Assembly: GCF_029023725.1 (NCBI RefSeq) | Contig: NZ_CP119075.1 | Location: forward strand, 367,501 to 431,500 | Origin: Synoicihabitans lomoniglobus | Lineage (GTDB): Bacteria > Verrucomicrobiota > Verrucomicrobiia > Opitutales > Opitutaceae | DNA: 64,000 nucleotides | Reading direction: 5' to 3' | In this document: positions 44,351 to 53,636 of the stretch, one piece after another | Layout of the letters: each line of letters opens with the position of its first letter | Numbering within the stretch: position 1 is the first letter of the stretch | Position numbers and translations under genes: made by a program | The notes under the pieces: model-generated | Told to the model about the DNA's origin: nothing | The model's input: the letters and a program-made list of their open reading frames with translations, nothing else | Database searches by the model: none

Positions 44351-45193
44351 TCAACGACCGGTTTGCGCGAGGAGCTCGACGATCTGCGTGAGCACGAGGT
44401 CGCGGTCACGGCCGCCGAGCGACAACGCGAGTTGTGCGTTGAGCAGGCCGTAGTCGGCGCCGATATCGTAGCGGCGCCCCGCGATGTTCAGCGCGAGGTA
44501 GCGGCGGCGGGAGGCAAGGGCGTGGAGCGCGGGCGAAAGGCCGAGCGGGGCGTCGGGCGCGGCTTGTTGCGCGGCCTCGAGCAGGGAAAAAATCTCGGCG
44601 TCGAGCACGTGCAGGCCGAAGAAACACAGATAAAAGCCGGCGCGCATGCCAGGCACGATCAACTCCTGTTCGGCGATCGTGGGCGTGGGCTTTTCCAGGA
44701 CGGATTCGATCTGATAAAGCGGGGTGTCGCCGCCGAGCAGTTTGCCGCCGATCGCGCCGTAGGATGTGATTTGATTTTCCCGCGTCGGCTGCACGGCGGA
44801 TACCGGAGTTTTTTCGGCGGCGGCGATATCGAGCAACTGCCGGGCGCACGTGGCGGTGGTGTCGCTGAGATGGAGGTGATCGCCGACCAGGTGCAGAAAC
44901 GGTTGGTCACCGATGGCGTCCCGCGCGCAGAGAATGGCGTCGCCGTAGCCGCGCGGAGTGGATTGTTCGGCAAACGTGACCCGGGAGCGCAGATCGCCCG
45001 CCGCTTCGGCGTAGGCCGCTTGATCACCGGGGCAGATGACGACCACGAATTCCTCGATGCCGGCGCCGGCGGCTTCGCGGAGCACGATTTCCAAGGCGGA
45101 CCGCCCGACGCCGTCGCGATCGATGAGGGTTTGGAGAGGGAGAGTGCGTTGGCGGGGATTGGCCGCCGTGACGAGCGCGTGTCGGACGTTCAT
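44351..45193 (-). CDS. GalU-like nucleotidyltransferase with degenerate GxGTR loop
   Basis: A 280-residue protein with the overall pattern of UTP-glucose-1-phosphate uridylyltransferase: STPRGYGDAILCARDAIG, LHLVGDHLHLSDT (the DD-like metal site), SYGAIGGKLL, VLEKPTP and GRRYDIGADYGLLNAQLA. The N-terminal nucleotide loop, normally AAGLGTRFLPATKAIPKE, reads AANPRQRTLPLQTLIDRD here, so G-x-G-T is lost although R-x-L-P remains. Activity may be reduced or regulatory. It lies directly upstream of the kinase/UDPGP fusion, so both probably act on the same sugar. Cytoplasmic. Confidence 0.8.
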   Translation of the reverse strand: MNVRHALVTAANPRQRTLPLQTLIDRDGVGRSALEIVLREAAGAGIEEFVVVICPGDQAAYAEAAGDLRSRVTFAEQSTPRGYGDAILCARDAIGDQPFLHLVGDHLHLSDTTATCARQLLDIAAAEKTPVSAVQPTRENQITSYGAIGGKLLGGDTPLYQIESVLEKPTPTIAEQELIVPGMRAGFYLCFFGLHVLDAEIFSLLEAAQQAAPDAPLGLSPALHALASRRRYLALNIAGRRYDIGADYGLLNAQLALSLGGRDRDLVLTQIVELLAQTGR

Positions 45194-45258
45194 GGGATCG
45201 GGGTTACCTCACCGGCGGAGCGGAAGGCATTCAATCCCAATTGCGTGCGCCGCTGCGA

Positions 45259-45957
45259 CTACTTGGTGGTGCGCGGCGCGATCGTGGCGGGATCGGGCAC
45301 GGATTTGGCGGCGAAATCTTCGCTGGCCGGCGTCTCTTCCGTCTTGGGTTTGTCGGGATCGGGCGCGGGCGGTGCCGACAACCTCGCGGGCTCGGGACTG
45401 TTCAACTGCTGAGCGAGTGATATCTGGTGAGTGCTTTGGCGCCGTTTGAGCACTTTCTGGAAGAAGAGATTGTTGGGCACGCGCCATTGCGAGCCGTCGT
45501 GACTGAGCAGGGTGGTGAAGAAGAAATTAATATCGATCACGCGACCAGTCACGTTTTCGGAGGGCAGTTCGATGTCATCCCCCACGCTGTAAGGTCGCAG
45601 GATCACCAACAAAATCGTGGCCGAGGTATGGCTCAACAAACTCCACACGGCGACAAAACCGATCGCGACCATGGCGAGCACGGTGGAGATCATGGCCCAC
45701 AGTCCGCCGAGTTCGAAGCCGAACACGCCGAGGACCAGAATCGCCGTGATGATCCGCACGATCCAGCGAATCACATTGCGCGCGGGCACGACATCGTCCG
45801 GGGACAGGTGGGAGCGTTTGGTCAGGAGGCTGAGCATACGGCCCAGCACCATGTTGAGCAACATGCCGCCCAGGATGACCGCGGCGGCCACGGGCAGCGC
45901 GGCCATGAGGCCGGGAAGATAGGTCGAAATTTCGTTCCAGAGTTGGTCGAAGGTCAT
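45259..45957 (-). CDS. MscS-family mechanosensitive ion channel
   Basis: A 232-residue small-conductance mechanosensitive channel. Three hydrophobic segments (about 15-38, 60-82, 87-110; the last is the pore helix AMVAIGFVAVWSLLSHTSATILLVI) precede the MscS beta domain (RPYSVGDDIELP, TGRVIDINFFFTTLLSHDG, WRVPNNLFFQKVL). The C-terminal ~60 residues are Pro/Glu-rich (PAPDPDKPKTEETPA), and the usual C-terminal alpha/beta domain is missing, so it is a short form. It would release osmolytes after osmotic downshift. It heads the minus-strand run with nucleotide-sugar genes; a functional link is not clear. Confidence 0.9.
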   Translation of the reverse strand: MTFDQLWNEISTYLPGLMAALPVAAAVILGGMLLNMVLGRMLSLLTKRSHLSPDDVVPARNVIRWIVRIITAILVLGVFGFELGGLWAMISTVLAMVAIGFVAVWSLLSHTSATILLVILRPYSVGDDIELPSENVTGRVIDINFFFTTLLSHDGSQWRVPNNLFFQKVLKRRQSTHQISLAQQLNSPEPARLSAPPAPDPDKPKTEETPASEDFAAKSVPDPATIAPRTTK

Positions 45958-46034
45958 AGTGGCTTGGTTTGCAGCCCATCGCGTGCCGGATGTCTACATC
46001 CGACTGCGGTAACTGCGGCGGTTGAATTTCAGGT

Positions 46035-46907
46035 TCAGTAAGCCGGGGTGGCGCCGCGTTGGCTGGCCACCCATTCGCCGTGACGACAAGCGCTGGCGAG
46101 GCTTTCGGCGGGGGATTTCTCTCCCGCGAGGAGGTGGGAAAGCAGGCGGGCGAGAAACGCGTCGCCAGCTCCCACGGTATCCGCGACCTCAACTTCCCGG
46201 CCGGGTTCCCAGTGCCAGTGGCCGTTGATCAAAAGTCCGGCCCCGCGCTCGGCGGCGGTGATGCAGATCATGGGGCACTGGCGGTCGGCGGCAATGGCTC
46301 GTGCCATGGCTTCTTCGGCACCGGGTTGTTCGTCACAGGTGCCGAGGGCGAGGCGGGCGGCTTCGCTGGCGTTGAGTTTAAGCAGGTCGACGCCCGCGGC
46401 GAGTTTTCGCACCAAGTCGAGATCGTCGTGAGGAGCGCGGAGGTTGACGTCGAAGACACGCCACGCGTGATCGGGCAGCACGGTGAACAGGCGCGCCAGG
46501 GCGGATTGATTGAATGGCGTGCGCTGGGCGAGGGAGCCGAACACGATCGCGCGAGCCTCGACGGCGGCGCGGGTGGCGTCTTCGCCGACGGTGATTTGGT
46601 CCCAGGCGACGCTGGTGGTGATGTCGTAACTCGCATCGCCCCGCTCACCGAGGGCGGCGATGACCGTGCCGGTGGGCAGGCCTTGGTGCGTCTCGATCAG
46701 ACTGGTATCCAGGTTCCAATGCTTCAGTCGTCGCAGGAGTTCGCCGCCAAGCGTATCCCGACCGAGGCCGGAGATAAGCCGCACATCGGTATTCAATTGG
46801 TGGAGATGGTAGCCGACGTTGAAGGGAGCGCCCCCGGCAAACAGACCGGCGGGGAGAAAGTCCCAGAGGATTTCACCGAAACAGAGGATGGTCGGACGTT
46901 CAGGCAT
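46035..46907 (-). CDS. PfkB-family carbohydrate kinase, probable fructokinase
   Basis: A 290-residue ribokinase-fold kinase. N-terminal FGEILWDFLPAG, GGAPFNVGYHLHQL (PfkB signature 1 region), GRDTLGGELLRRL, and signature 2 VADTVGAGDAFLARLLS with the catalytic Asp. GGAPFNVGYHL is the fructokinase pattern. It would phosphorylate fructose, which the neighbouring sucrose-type genes could release. The ATG at 46907 is used. It follows the phosphatase/glycosidase fusion gene on the same strand after 136 bases. Confidence 0.88.
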   Translation of the reverse strand: MPERPTILCFGEILWDFLPAGLFAGGAPFNVGYHLHQLNTDVRLISGLGRDTLGGELLRRLKHWNLDTSLIETHQGLPTGTVIAALGERGDASYDITTSVAWDQITVGEDATRAAVEARAIVFGSLAQRTPFNQSALARLFTVLPDHAWRVFDVNLRAPHDDLDLVRKLAAGVDLLKLNASEAARLALGTCDEQPGAEEAMARAIAADRQCPMICITAAERGAGLLINGHWHWEPGREVEVADTVGAGDAFLARLLSHLLAGEKSPAESLASACRHGEWVASQRGATPAY

Positions 46908-47043
46908 GGTGGAGTCGAGTCGAAGGGATGGGGGTAGGGAAGTGAGGCGAGCTGAAGACGTTGGATGCAAAACCGCGGGCGAAGTTCAATTCCCGCCACG
47001 GTTCCACTTTACTCGGTTTTACGGATAGCGCATCCGCGATGGC

Positions 47044-49146
47044 TCAATCGCCACCGTGATCGGGGTCGGCTTCGACCTCCTGACAAGCGCGAATGAAGCA
47101 CGCGGCGGACCAGGCTTGATACGCTTTACCCATGGGTCGGCCCGTCTGGCCGTGGACCCATTCGTTGAACTCCCACTCGCGATCGCGACCGAGGCGGTTG
47201 ACCTCGGCGAGACGATAAAGTTCGCGACACGCGACCTCATGCAAACCGAGGCGATGGATGAAGCGCACCCACATGCCGCCGACGAAGGGCCAGATGCCAC
47301 CGTTGTGATAGTGGTGCGGGAGATTGAGGAGATTGACGGTGTAGTAGGCGCGCCAATCGGGGTCGCCGGCTTGCACGACCGGGTAGAGATTGGAGACCGG
47401 ATGGGGTTCGTTGACCCCCACGCCCCACATGAAGCGGAACGCCTCCCGGGCGCGGTCGATGTCGAGGAGGTTGGTGAGAAAGGCCAGCACGTTGCCGAAG
47501 ACATCGCAGCGCCAGTTGAAGGCGAAGGGGGTGATCTCGGCCAACAGGTAGTGGGTGTCGCCCATGCTGAACTGGCGGTTGGCAAACGAGCGCGTGTCGT
47601 GGCCGGTGGTATCGGGATTGGTCGTGGGCCAGAACATGCTGAGGATCTTGCCGCGAATGTGCTGGGACCAGCGCAGGTAGTCGGCGGCGCGATCGTGGTC
47701 GCCGCGAAACTCGAGCAGATGCCCGTAGCACACGTTGGCGCGATACCAGAGGACTTCGTCGTAGAGCACGTTGTAACTGCGGCCAAACAAATCGGTCCAA
47801 TCCCCGGCCTCGGGAATTTCGAGCAAGCCGTCGTTGTTGCTGTCGTGGGCCGCCAGCCAGTCCATGGCGCGTTGCAAGGCGGCGGCGTGCCGGTCGAGAA
47901 AGGCGGTGTCGCCGGTGCGATCGACGAAGTTGTAGACCGCGATGATGAGCCACAGGCCCGAGTCGATGGCACAGATGTTGCCCACCCCGGAATAGTCGGG
48001 CACGCCGTCGTCGATGCGCACGTTGGCGGGAATCTGGCCCGTCGGGGAAATGGCCCCCAGCAACGTCTCCAACGTGCGGCGGGAACAATCGAGGATCTCG
48101 GGGTCGTCGACATCGAGACTGTTGATCACGGTGATCGCGCCGTCGCGGCCCCACACGGAACGGTAGTTGGCGTCGGTGCCGGTGACGGTGTTGTCGTGCA
48201 ACGAGCAGGCGGAAAATCCGATGGGCGTGATGTTGCGCTTCAACGCGTCGATGGCGCGTTCGTAGGCGGTGTGCACAAAGGCTTTTTCCTCATCGTTGAG
48301 ACCGCCGAGTTTGGTGCCGGTGAACAGCATCTTGAAATCGGTGGTCATCTTGGCGCGCGGGATGGCGGTCTCGTTGGCCGTGGGTGGGGCGCAGGCGACG
48401 CCGAAGTGACACAGTCCCTCGACCACGCCGTCGGCCATGATTTGGCGCGCGTGATGCAGATGGGGATGACCGACGGTGGCTTCGAGCAACTCCGGCTGGG
48501 CGTTTTGCACGACGATGCCTTTGACGCCGGGCACGAGGAACATGCTGCTGTCGTTGCCGGTATCGCCCGCGACGATGACCGATGACAACGGCATACCAAG
48601 GTGTTTGCACAACCAGCGCAGGGCACCGCCCTTGGTGGCCGCCTGCGGCAGGATATCCAAGTCACGCGCGCTGGAGTAAACGACAGTGACGTCGAGCCCG
48701 GTGGCCTGGACGAGTTGCTCGATCTCGGCGATGCGCTGGGCGGTGGCATCGTGCAGATACCAACTCGTCTTGTGGTCGTTTTGAAAGTGATCGGGTTGGG
48801 GCGAAGTGTCCTCGAGGTCCTGGAGGATGGCGTGGACCTTGGTGCGGTCCCAGTTGCGATTCAGTTCGTCGGACCAGGCGTCGAGTCGAGCGTCGCCCTT
48901 GACGTCAAAGATCTCGGTGCCAACGCCGCCGATGTAGAAGTCCGGGGACGGCAACAACTCGGCGGCGACCAACGACTGCATGTCGGCGACCAGTCGGCCG
49001 CTGTTAAAAACGAGACAAGGGCGTTCGGCATCGGTGAGCGTTTCCCACGCCGCGATGAAACGCTGGGTCGACTCCGGATTGCCGAGCAGGGTGCCGTCGA
49101 GATCGGAGCTGAAGAGTTGAATCGGTGAGTTAATGGATGCGGCCAT
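47044..49146 (-). CDS. Sucrose-phosphatase-like HAD fused to a GH100/GDE-like glycosidase
   Basis: A 700-residue fusion read as one continuous frame. Residues 1-265 are an HAD-IIB/sucrose-6-phosphate phosphatase domain: FSSDLDGTLLGNP (nucleophile Asp), VFNSGRLVADMQSL, GGALRWLCKHLGM and VAGDTGNDSSMF. Residues about 285-690 form an (alpha/alpha)6-barrel glycosidase: YRSVWGRDGAITVINSL, GNICAIDSGLWLIIAVYNF, EIPEAGDWTDLFGRSYNV and GGIWPFVGGMWVRF. This resembles neutral/alkaline invertases (GH100) and glycogen-debranching-type barrels. One protein may both make sucrose by dephosphorylation and split it. Between it and the GT4 gene at 51091 lies a symporter on the other strand. Confidence 0.85.
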   Translation of the reverse strand: MAASINSPIQLFSSDLDGTLLGNPESTQRFIAAWETLTDAERPCLVFNSGRLVADMQSLVAAELLPSPDFYIGGVGTEIFDVKGDARLDAWSDELNRNWDRTKVHAILQDLEDTSPQPDHFQNDHKTSWYLHDATAQRIAEIEQLVQATGLDVTVVYSSARDLDILPQAATKGGALRWLCKHLGMPLSSVIVAGDTGNDSSMFLVPGVKGIVVQNAQPELLEATVGHPHLHHARQIMADGVVEGLCHFGVACAPPTANETAIPRAKMTTDFKMLFTGTKLGGLNDEEKAFVHTAYERAIDALKRNITPIGFSACSLHDNTVTGTDANYRSVWGRDGAITVINSLDVDDPEILDCSRRTLETLLGAISPTGQIPANVRIDDGVPDYSGVGNICAIDSGLWLIIAVYNFVDRTGDTAFLDRHAAALQRAMDWLAAHDSNNDGLLEIPEAGDWTDLFGRSYNVLYDEVLWYRANVCYGHLLEFRGDHDRAADYLRWSQHIRGKILSMFWPTTNPDTTGHDTRSFANRQFSMGDTHYLLAEITPFAFNWRCDVFGNVLAFLTNLLDIDRAREAFRFMWGVGVNEPHPVSNLYPVVQAGDPDWRAYYTVNLLNLPHHYHNGGIWPFVGGMWVRFIHRLGLHEVACRELYRLAEVNRLGRDREWEFNEWVHGQTGRPMGKAYQAWSAACFIRACQEVEADPDHGGD

Positions 49147-49325
49147 GAGTGAAGCGGACCCGCGAAGCTGGGATCGGTGCGAGTTGAAAGGCGGGGCGAG
49201 CAGGGTGAATGCCGGAGAGGGCCCGTGAAACGTCTCAACAAAGATTTACCCGGTGGCGGGGTCAAGGAAGGGACCGGGTTCCGCGCGGCGCGGGCGGCGT
49301 TTGACACCTTTGATAGGGTCGATGG

Positions 49326-51032
49326 GTGCACCCGATTGATACGGCCATTGTAGGACTTTATCTGCTGTCGTTGCTCGTGGCGGGCGTGTGGCTGGCCCGC
49401 CGCGCCGGTCAGGGCGCGGATGATTATTTTCTGGGGGGACGCCGGTTGCCGTGGTGGGCGCTCGGGTCCTCGGGCATGTCGAGCAATCTCGATGTGGCGG
49501 GCACGATGACGATTGTCGCGCTGGTCACGCTTTACGGGCTGCAGGGATTTTGGATCGAGATGCGGGGCGGGGTGGTGCTGCCGATCGCGGTGTTTCTCGC
49601 CTTCATGGGCAAGTGGCACCGGCGCTCCGAAGTGATGACCACGGCCGAATGGATGCTGTTGCGTTTCGGCGACGGGCGCGGCGGGCGCGCGGCCCGATGG
49701 ACGGCGGCGTTGACCTATGTGATTCTGACGGTGGCCATGATCGTATTCTTCCTGTCGGCGGGCGGGCGATTTCTCGCAGAGTTTCTACCGTATTCAGAAA
49801 CTCAATGCGCGGTGGGCGTGGCGCTCATTGCCTTTCTCTACACGACGGCGAGTGGTTTGCACGGCGTGATCTGGACCGATGTCGTGCAGTCGGTCCTGAT
49901 CGGAGGAGCGGCGATTTATGTGGCGGTGACGGCGGCAGGGCTGGTCACGCCGACATTGTTGGCGGGCTGGCCGGCGGCGGAGTTGAACACCTTCTGGCCG
50001 CAAAGCGGCGACGGAGCGATGGAGCCTTACGTGCCCTTTTATGCGTTTCTCGCCATATGGATCAGCAAAGGCGTGCTGGAAGGACTGGGGGGCAGTGGAG
50101 GCTCGGCGTATATGGCGCAGCGGTTTTATGCGGCGAGCGATGAGCAGGACTGCGGCAAGATCGCGATGTTGTGGACGGTGCTCTTTGCCGCGCGTTGGCC
50201 GATGGTGTTGGGCTTTGCCATCATCGCGATGCAGCTCGGTGTGACCGTGGACTCGTTCGCGGCGGCGGAGGGAGTGTTGCCGACGGTGTTGCAATCGACC
50301 TATTTCCCCGCTGGGGTGCGCGGACTGATTCTCGCGGCGATGTTGGCGGCGGCGATGTCGACCTTTGACAGCACGCTCAACGCGGGGGCGTCCTACGTGG
50401 TGCGCGATCTGTTTCAGCCGTGGTTTCCCCGGGCGGCGGAGCGGCAATTGGTGTGGGCCGGTTATGGGGCTTCCGCGGTGCTGGTGGCGATGGGACTGGG
50501 GTTGTCGCTATGGTTGGGCGGCACGGTGTTGGGCGTCTGGATCGGCATCGTCATGCTGCTGTTTCCGGCGTTTTTGGTGCCGTTCGCGTTGCGGTGGTAT
50601 TGGTCGCGGTTCAACGGTCCGGGGTTTGCGGCCGGTATCGCGGGCGGATTTGCCACGGCGTTGTTTTTCTCGCTCATCGACCCGGCCGGATGGAACGAAG
50701 CGACCCGGTTTTTGGCGATTTCCGTGGTCTCAGCGGTGGCGGCGATTGCCGTCGCGCTGAATTCGGCCCCCGTGGATCCGGACCAGTTGCGACGATTTTA
50801 CGAGCAAGTCCGGCCCTTCGGCTGGTGGCCGCGGGCCTGGCGGCAACCCGACAAGGTCGAGCATCGGGCTGATGTCGCACGGCTGCTGCAGGCGCTGGTA
50901 TGGCAGATCACCACGTTTCTCCTGCCGATGGGCATGGTGTTGGGTATGTGGGTCGAAGTGGCGGTGGCCGCCGTCGTGTGGATCGTCCTGGCGGTGCGGT
51001 TGTGGCCGGATAGCAAACGACCGCAGGCGTAA
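49326..51032 (+). CDS. Sodium:solute symporter (SSS family)
   Basis: A 568-residue inner-membrane transporter with about 13-14 hydrophobic segments. N-terminal LYLLSLLVAGVWLARRAG and DYFLGGRRLPWWALGSSGMSS are the SSS family start, GLHGVIWTDVVQS and LAAAMSTFDSTLNAGASYVVRDL the conserved core segments (TM6, TM9 with the Ser/Thr of the second sodium site). It would import a small organic solute with Na+. It lies between, and opposite to, the sucrose-type genes, so a sugar or related substrate is plausible. The start is GTG at 49326; the spacer to 49146 is 179 bases and divergent. Confidence 0.92.
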   Translation: MHPIDTAIVGLYLLSLLVAGVWLARRAGQGADDYFLGGRRLPWWALGSSGMSSNLDVAGTMTIVALVTLYGLQGFWIEMRGGVVLPIAVFLAFMGKWHRRSEVMTTAEWMLLRFGDGRGGRAARWTAALTYVILTVAMIVFFLSAGGRFLAEFLPYSETQCAVGVALIAFLYTTASGLHGVIWTDVVQSVLIGGAAIYVAVTAAGLVTPTLLAGWPAAELNTFWPQSGDGAMEPYVPFYAFLAIWISKGVLEGLGGSGGSAYMAQRFYAASDEQDCGKIAMLWTVLFAARWPMVLGFAIIAMQLGVTVDSFAAAEGVLPTVLQSTYFPAGVRGLILAAMLAAAMSTFDSTLNAGASYVVRDLFQPWFPRAAERQLVWAGYGASAVLVAMGLGLSLWLGGTVLGVWIGIVMLLFPAFLVPFALRWYWSRFNGPGFAAGIAGGFATALFFSLIDPAGWNEATRFLAISVVSAVAAIAVALNSAPVDPDQLRRFYEQVRPFGWWPRAWRQPDKVEHRADVARLLQALVWQITTFLLPMGMVLGMWVEVAVAAVVWIVLAVRLWPDSKRPQA

Positions 51033-51090
51033 AACACTCGCGGCCGGAAAAGTTTGGCACCGCCCGCGAAGACGGCGTGGTGTTGCTCAA

Positions 51091-52428
51091 TTAATCGCCA
51101 TCGTGCCAGGGCTCGTCCCAATCATCCTCGTCAATGGCATGGGGACTCGGACGACCTTCGACGAGGCCGATGAGTTGTTGAGCGATCCCGGTCCAAGTGA
51201 AGAGGCTGCGAGCCTTGTGGGCCCCCATACGTTTCATGCGATTGCGTAATTTGGGATAATTCAGCGGTTTCATCATGGTAATGCCGAGATCCTCCGGGTC
51301 GAAGGTGTCGGCATAGAGGCCGTGGCGGCCGTAACTGATGGCACGGAACAAACCGCCGTGGACCGTCACGACCGTCGGGGTCCCGCAGGCCATGGCTTCG
51401 ATCGCGGTCATGCCGAATGGTTCGTAGCGGCTGCTGAGCACGAACAAATCGGCCGCGCGGTAATAGTCGGGCAAGTCCTCATCGCTGATGAAGCTGCCAA
51501 ACTTGACGCGTTTTTCGAGGCCGTGGGATTTCACCTGGGCCTTGATGCCGGCGAGAATCTCGCGTTCCTGCTTGTCCATTTTTTTGCCACCGACGGCGAG
51601 GCGCAGGATGGCGTCGGGGACACGTTTGGCCGTCACTGCAAACGCGTCCACCAGCAGGTCGTAACCCTTGTTGGTGGCGAGACGACCGAGGGCGACGATG
51701 GTCGGTTTCTTGAAGCCGAGGCGTTTGCGGATGGCCTCGCGTGATGCTTCGCCCACGGGAAAGAAACGGTTGTCGTCATAACCGGGCGGAATCATGGCAA
51801 CGCGGCGACGAGGCACCTCGTAGTCTCTGATGATCATGTCGTGCTGCGGCGGCGTGGTCGCGAGCACCATGTCACAATGGCTGTAGAGCAGGGTCTCCTC
51901 GCGGATGCGGGTGGTGAAGTTGAACTCCTGGTCGAAGTCCGCTTTCTTGTCCGGGTAATCGGTCTCCATCTGCGCACGCTTCCAGAAGCCGAGCGAATGG
52001 GGCGTGTGCACGTGGGTGACCCGAAGGGTGTCGGCAAGACGTTGTCCCGCGATGCCCGCATCCCAGTAGTGGCTGTTGATGAATTCGTATTTGAGTTTGT
52101 GCCGCTTGATGTAACGCAACGCGTGCTCTCCCCATTCCATGAGGTGTTCGTGCAGGTATTCCTTGGGGATGAAATCCTTGCCTCCGCAGGGCATGCGAAT
52201 GACGCGGACTCTGCCGCTCACGGTATCAATCTGGGGCTGGCCTTCGAAACGACGGGTCCAAATATCAACGTCGTAGCCGAGCTGCCCGAGCTTCTTGGCG
52301 AGTTCGAGCACGTAAACCACCTGGCCTCCGGTATCGGCGGCGCCCAGCGGCGGGTTGGCGGCCACGTAGCCATGAGTGGACACCATCGCGATGCGAGGGC
52401 GTTTAGGATCTACTGTTATCGCGGACAT
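51091..52428 (-). CDS. GT4 glycosyltransferase, sucrose-phosphate-synthase-like
   Basis: A 445-residue GT-B-fold retaining glycosyltransferase. The N-terminal GAADTGGQVVYVLELAKKL is the acceptor-binding loop of sucrose-phosphate synthases and relatives. INSHYWDAGIAG and HTPHSLGFWK follow. The donor half has ALGRLATNKGYDLLVDAF and YEPFGMTAIEAMACGTPT (E-x7-E catalytic motif). The product is probably sucrose-6-phosphate or a similar fructose disaccharide phosphate; mannosylfructose-phosphate synthase is an alternative. A phosphatase-glycosidase fusion and a fructokinase follow downstream on this strand, across the symporter. Confidence 0.88.
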   Translation of the reverse strand: MSAITVDPKRPRIAMVSTHGYVAANPPLGAADTGGQVVYVLELAKKLGQLGYDVDIWTRRFEGQPQIDTVSGRVRVIRMPCGGKDFIPKEYLHEHLMEWGEHALRYIKRHKLKYEFINSHYWDAGIAGQRLADTLRVTHVHTPHSLGFWKRAQMETDYPDKKADFDQEFNFTTRIREETLLYSHCDMVLATTPPQHDMIIRDYEVPRRRVAMIPPGYDDNRFFPVGEASREAIRKRLGFKKPTIVALGRLATNKGYDLLVDAFAVTAKRVPDAILRLAVGGKKMDKQEREILAGIKAQVKSHGLEKRVKFGSFISDEDLPDYYRAADLFVLSSRYEPFGMTAIEAMACGTPTVVTVHGGLFRAISYGRHGLYADTFDPEDLGITMMKPLNYPKLRNRMKRMGAHKARSLFTWTGIAQQLIGLVEGRPSPHAIDEDDWDEPWHDGD

Positions 52429-52572
52429 TCCGCAAGAATGCCAAAAACCGGTGCAAACGCCAGTCGCGGAAGGAATTCATGTCGATTGACGCCCTTTTGT
52501 AACGGTTTGGTGCGGAGTCTGCTCAGAGTTTGTCATGAATTGCTTTATTAGTGGACCCAACCGGGAGGTATC

Positions 52573-53625
52573 GTGAGCAAACGAAAAATTCGGATCGGGT
52601 TCATCGGCACCGGAGGCATCGCGCTGAGTGCACACGTGCCGGGATGGCAGTCACTGAAGGACGTCGAGATCGTGGCCGTGGCAGATGTCCGCGAGACTGC
52701 CGCCCAAGGTTTCGTCGCCGCAACGGGGGGGCGCGTTCAAGTCTTTAAAGACTACCGGGAGATGCTCGAACTCGACCTGGATGCGGTCGACATTTGCACG
52801 CCCAACAAGATTCATACGCCGGCCGTGCTCGCCTCGCTCAAGGCGGGCAAACATGTGCTGTGCGAGAAGCCTCTGGCGACCACCACGAAGGACATCCGCA
52901 AGATGGGCGAGCTGGCCGACAAGCTCGGGCTGACGCTCATGTCCTGTCAGCATATGCGCTGGCGTCCGCAGTCACTCGCCTTGCGCGACTGGATTCACAA
53001 CGGCGGACTCGGCGAGGTGTATCACGCCCGCGTGCGAGCGATGCGGAGAGCCAAACTACCGCCACGCCCCGGTTTCATTTACGAGGAACTTTCGGGGGGC
53101 GGACCCTGCATGGACATCGGGGTGCACGCCCTCGATTCGACGATGTGGATGATGGATTTTCCGAAGCCCGTGCGCGTGTCGGGCACCACCAAAGTTAATT
53201 TTGCCAAGGGACGAAAAATTCCCGGCCAATGGGGCGAGTGGGATCGCAAGGGCTTTAACGTGGAGGACTTCGCCGCCGCCTTCGTGCACTTCGAAAACGA
53301 CGCGACCCTCATGCTTGAGACCGCCTGGTTGGGGCATCAGGAGGAGGACGAGGACATGAGTTTCCAGCTCTTTGGTCAGCGCGGCGGCGTGAAATGGCCG
53401 AGCGCGGAATTTGCCTCCGTGCAAGGGCGGACCTTTACGCAAGGCACCCTGAAGAACCCGGACATGCTGGCGGCTCCGCACACGGAGGCCATTCGCGCTT
53501 TTCACCAGTGTTTCACGCGCAAAAAACCGTCGCTGGTGCCGTGGACTGAGACGATTCAGGTGATCGCGATTTTGGAAGCGGTTTACGCGTCGCAGAAAAA
53601 AGGCCGCGAAATCACGCTTAAGTAA
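52573..53625 (+). CDS. Gfo/Idh/MocA-family oxidoreductase
   Basis: A 350-residue NAD(P)-dependent sugar or inositol dehydrogenase. Rossmann start KIRIGFIGTGGIALSAHVPG, then DAVDICTPNKIHTPAV, HVLCEKPLATT (EKP motif with the catalytic Lys), and GGGPCMDIGVHALDSTMWM with conserved Asp and His. GGGAGGT-type site (GGGAGG) precedes the GTG at 52573. The next gene is a paralogous oxidoreductase 11 bases downstream, so the pair is an operon. Substrate unknown. Confidence 0.92.
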   Translation: MSKRKIRIGFIGTGGIALSAHVPGWQSLKDVEIVAVADVRETAAQGFVAATGGRVQVFKDYREMLELDLDAVDICTPNKIHTPAVLASLKAGKHVLCEKPLATTTKDIRKMGELADKLGLTLMSCQHMRWRPQSLALRDWIHNGGLGEVYHARVRAMRRAKLPPRPGFIYEELSGGGPCMDIGVHALDSTMWMMDFPKPVRVSGTTKVNFAKGRKIPGQWGEWDRKGFNVEDFAAAFVHFENDATLMLETAWLGHQEEDEDMSFQLFGQRGGVKWPSAEFASVQGRTFTQGTLKNPDMLAAPHTEAIRAFHQCFTRKKPSLVPWTETIQVIAILEAVYASQKKGREITLK

Positions 53626-53636
53626 ACCCGATCTCC

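Noticed and set aside
45987-46002. CGGATGT-CT-ACATCCG hairpin near the kinase stop
   Set aside because: The loop is too small (2 bases) for a good hairpin and no T-run follows, so I did not call it a terminator.
47056-48585. 509-residue plus-strand frame
   Set aside because: Antisense to the phosphatase/glycosidase fusion, which has recognisable motifs.
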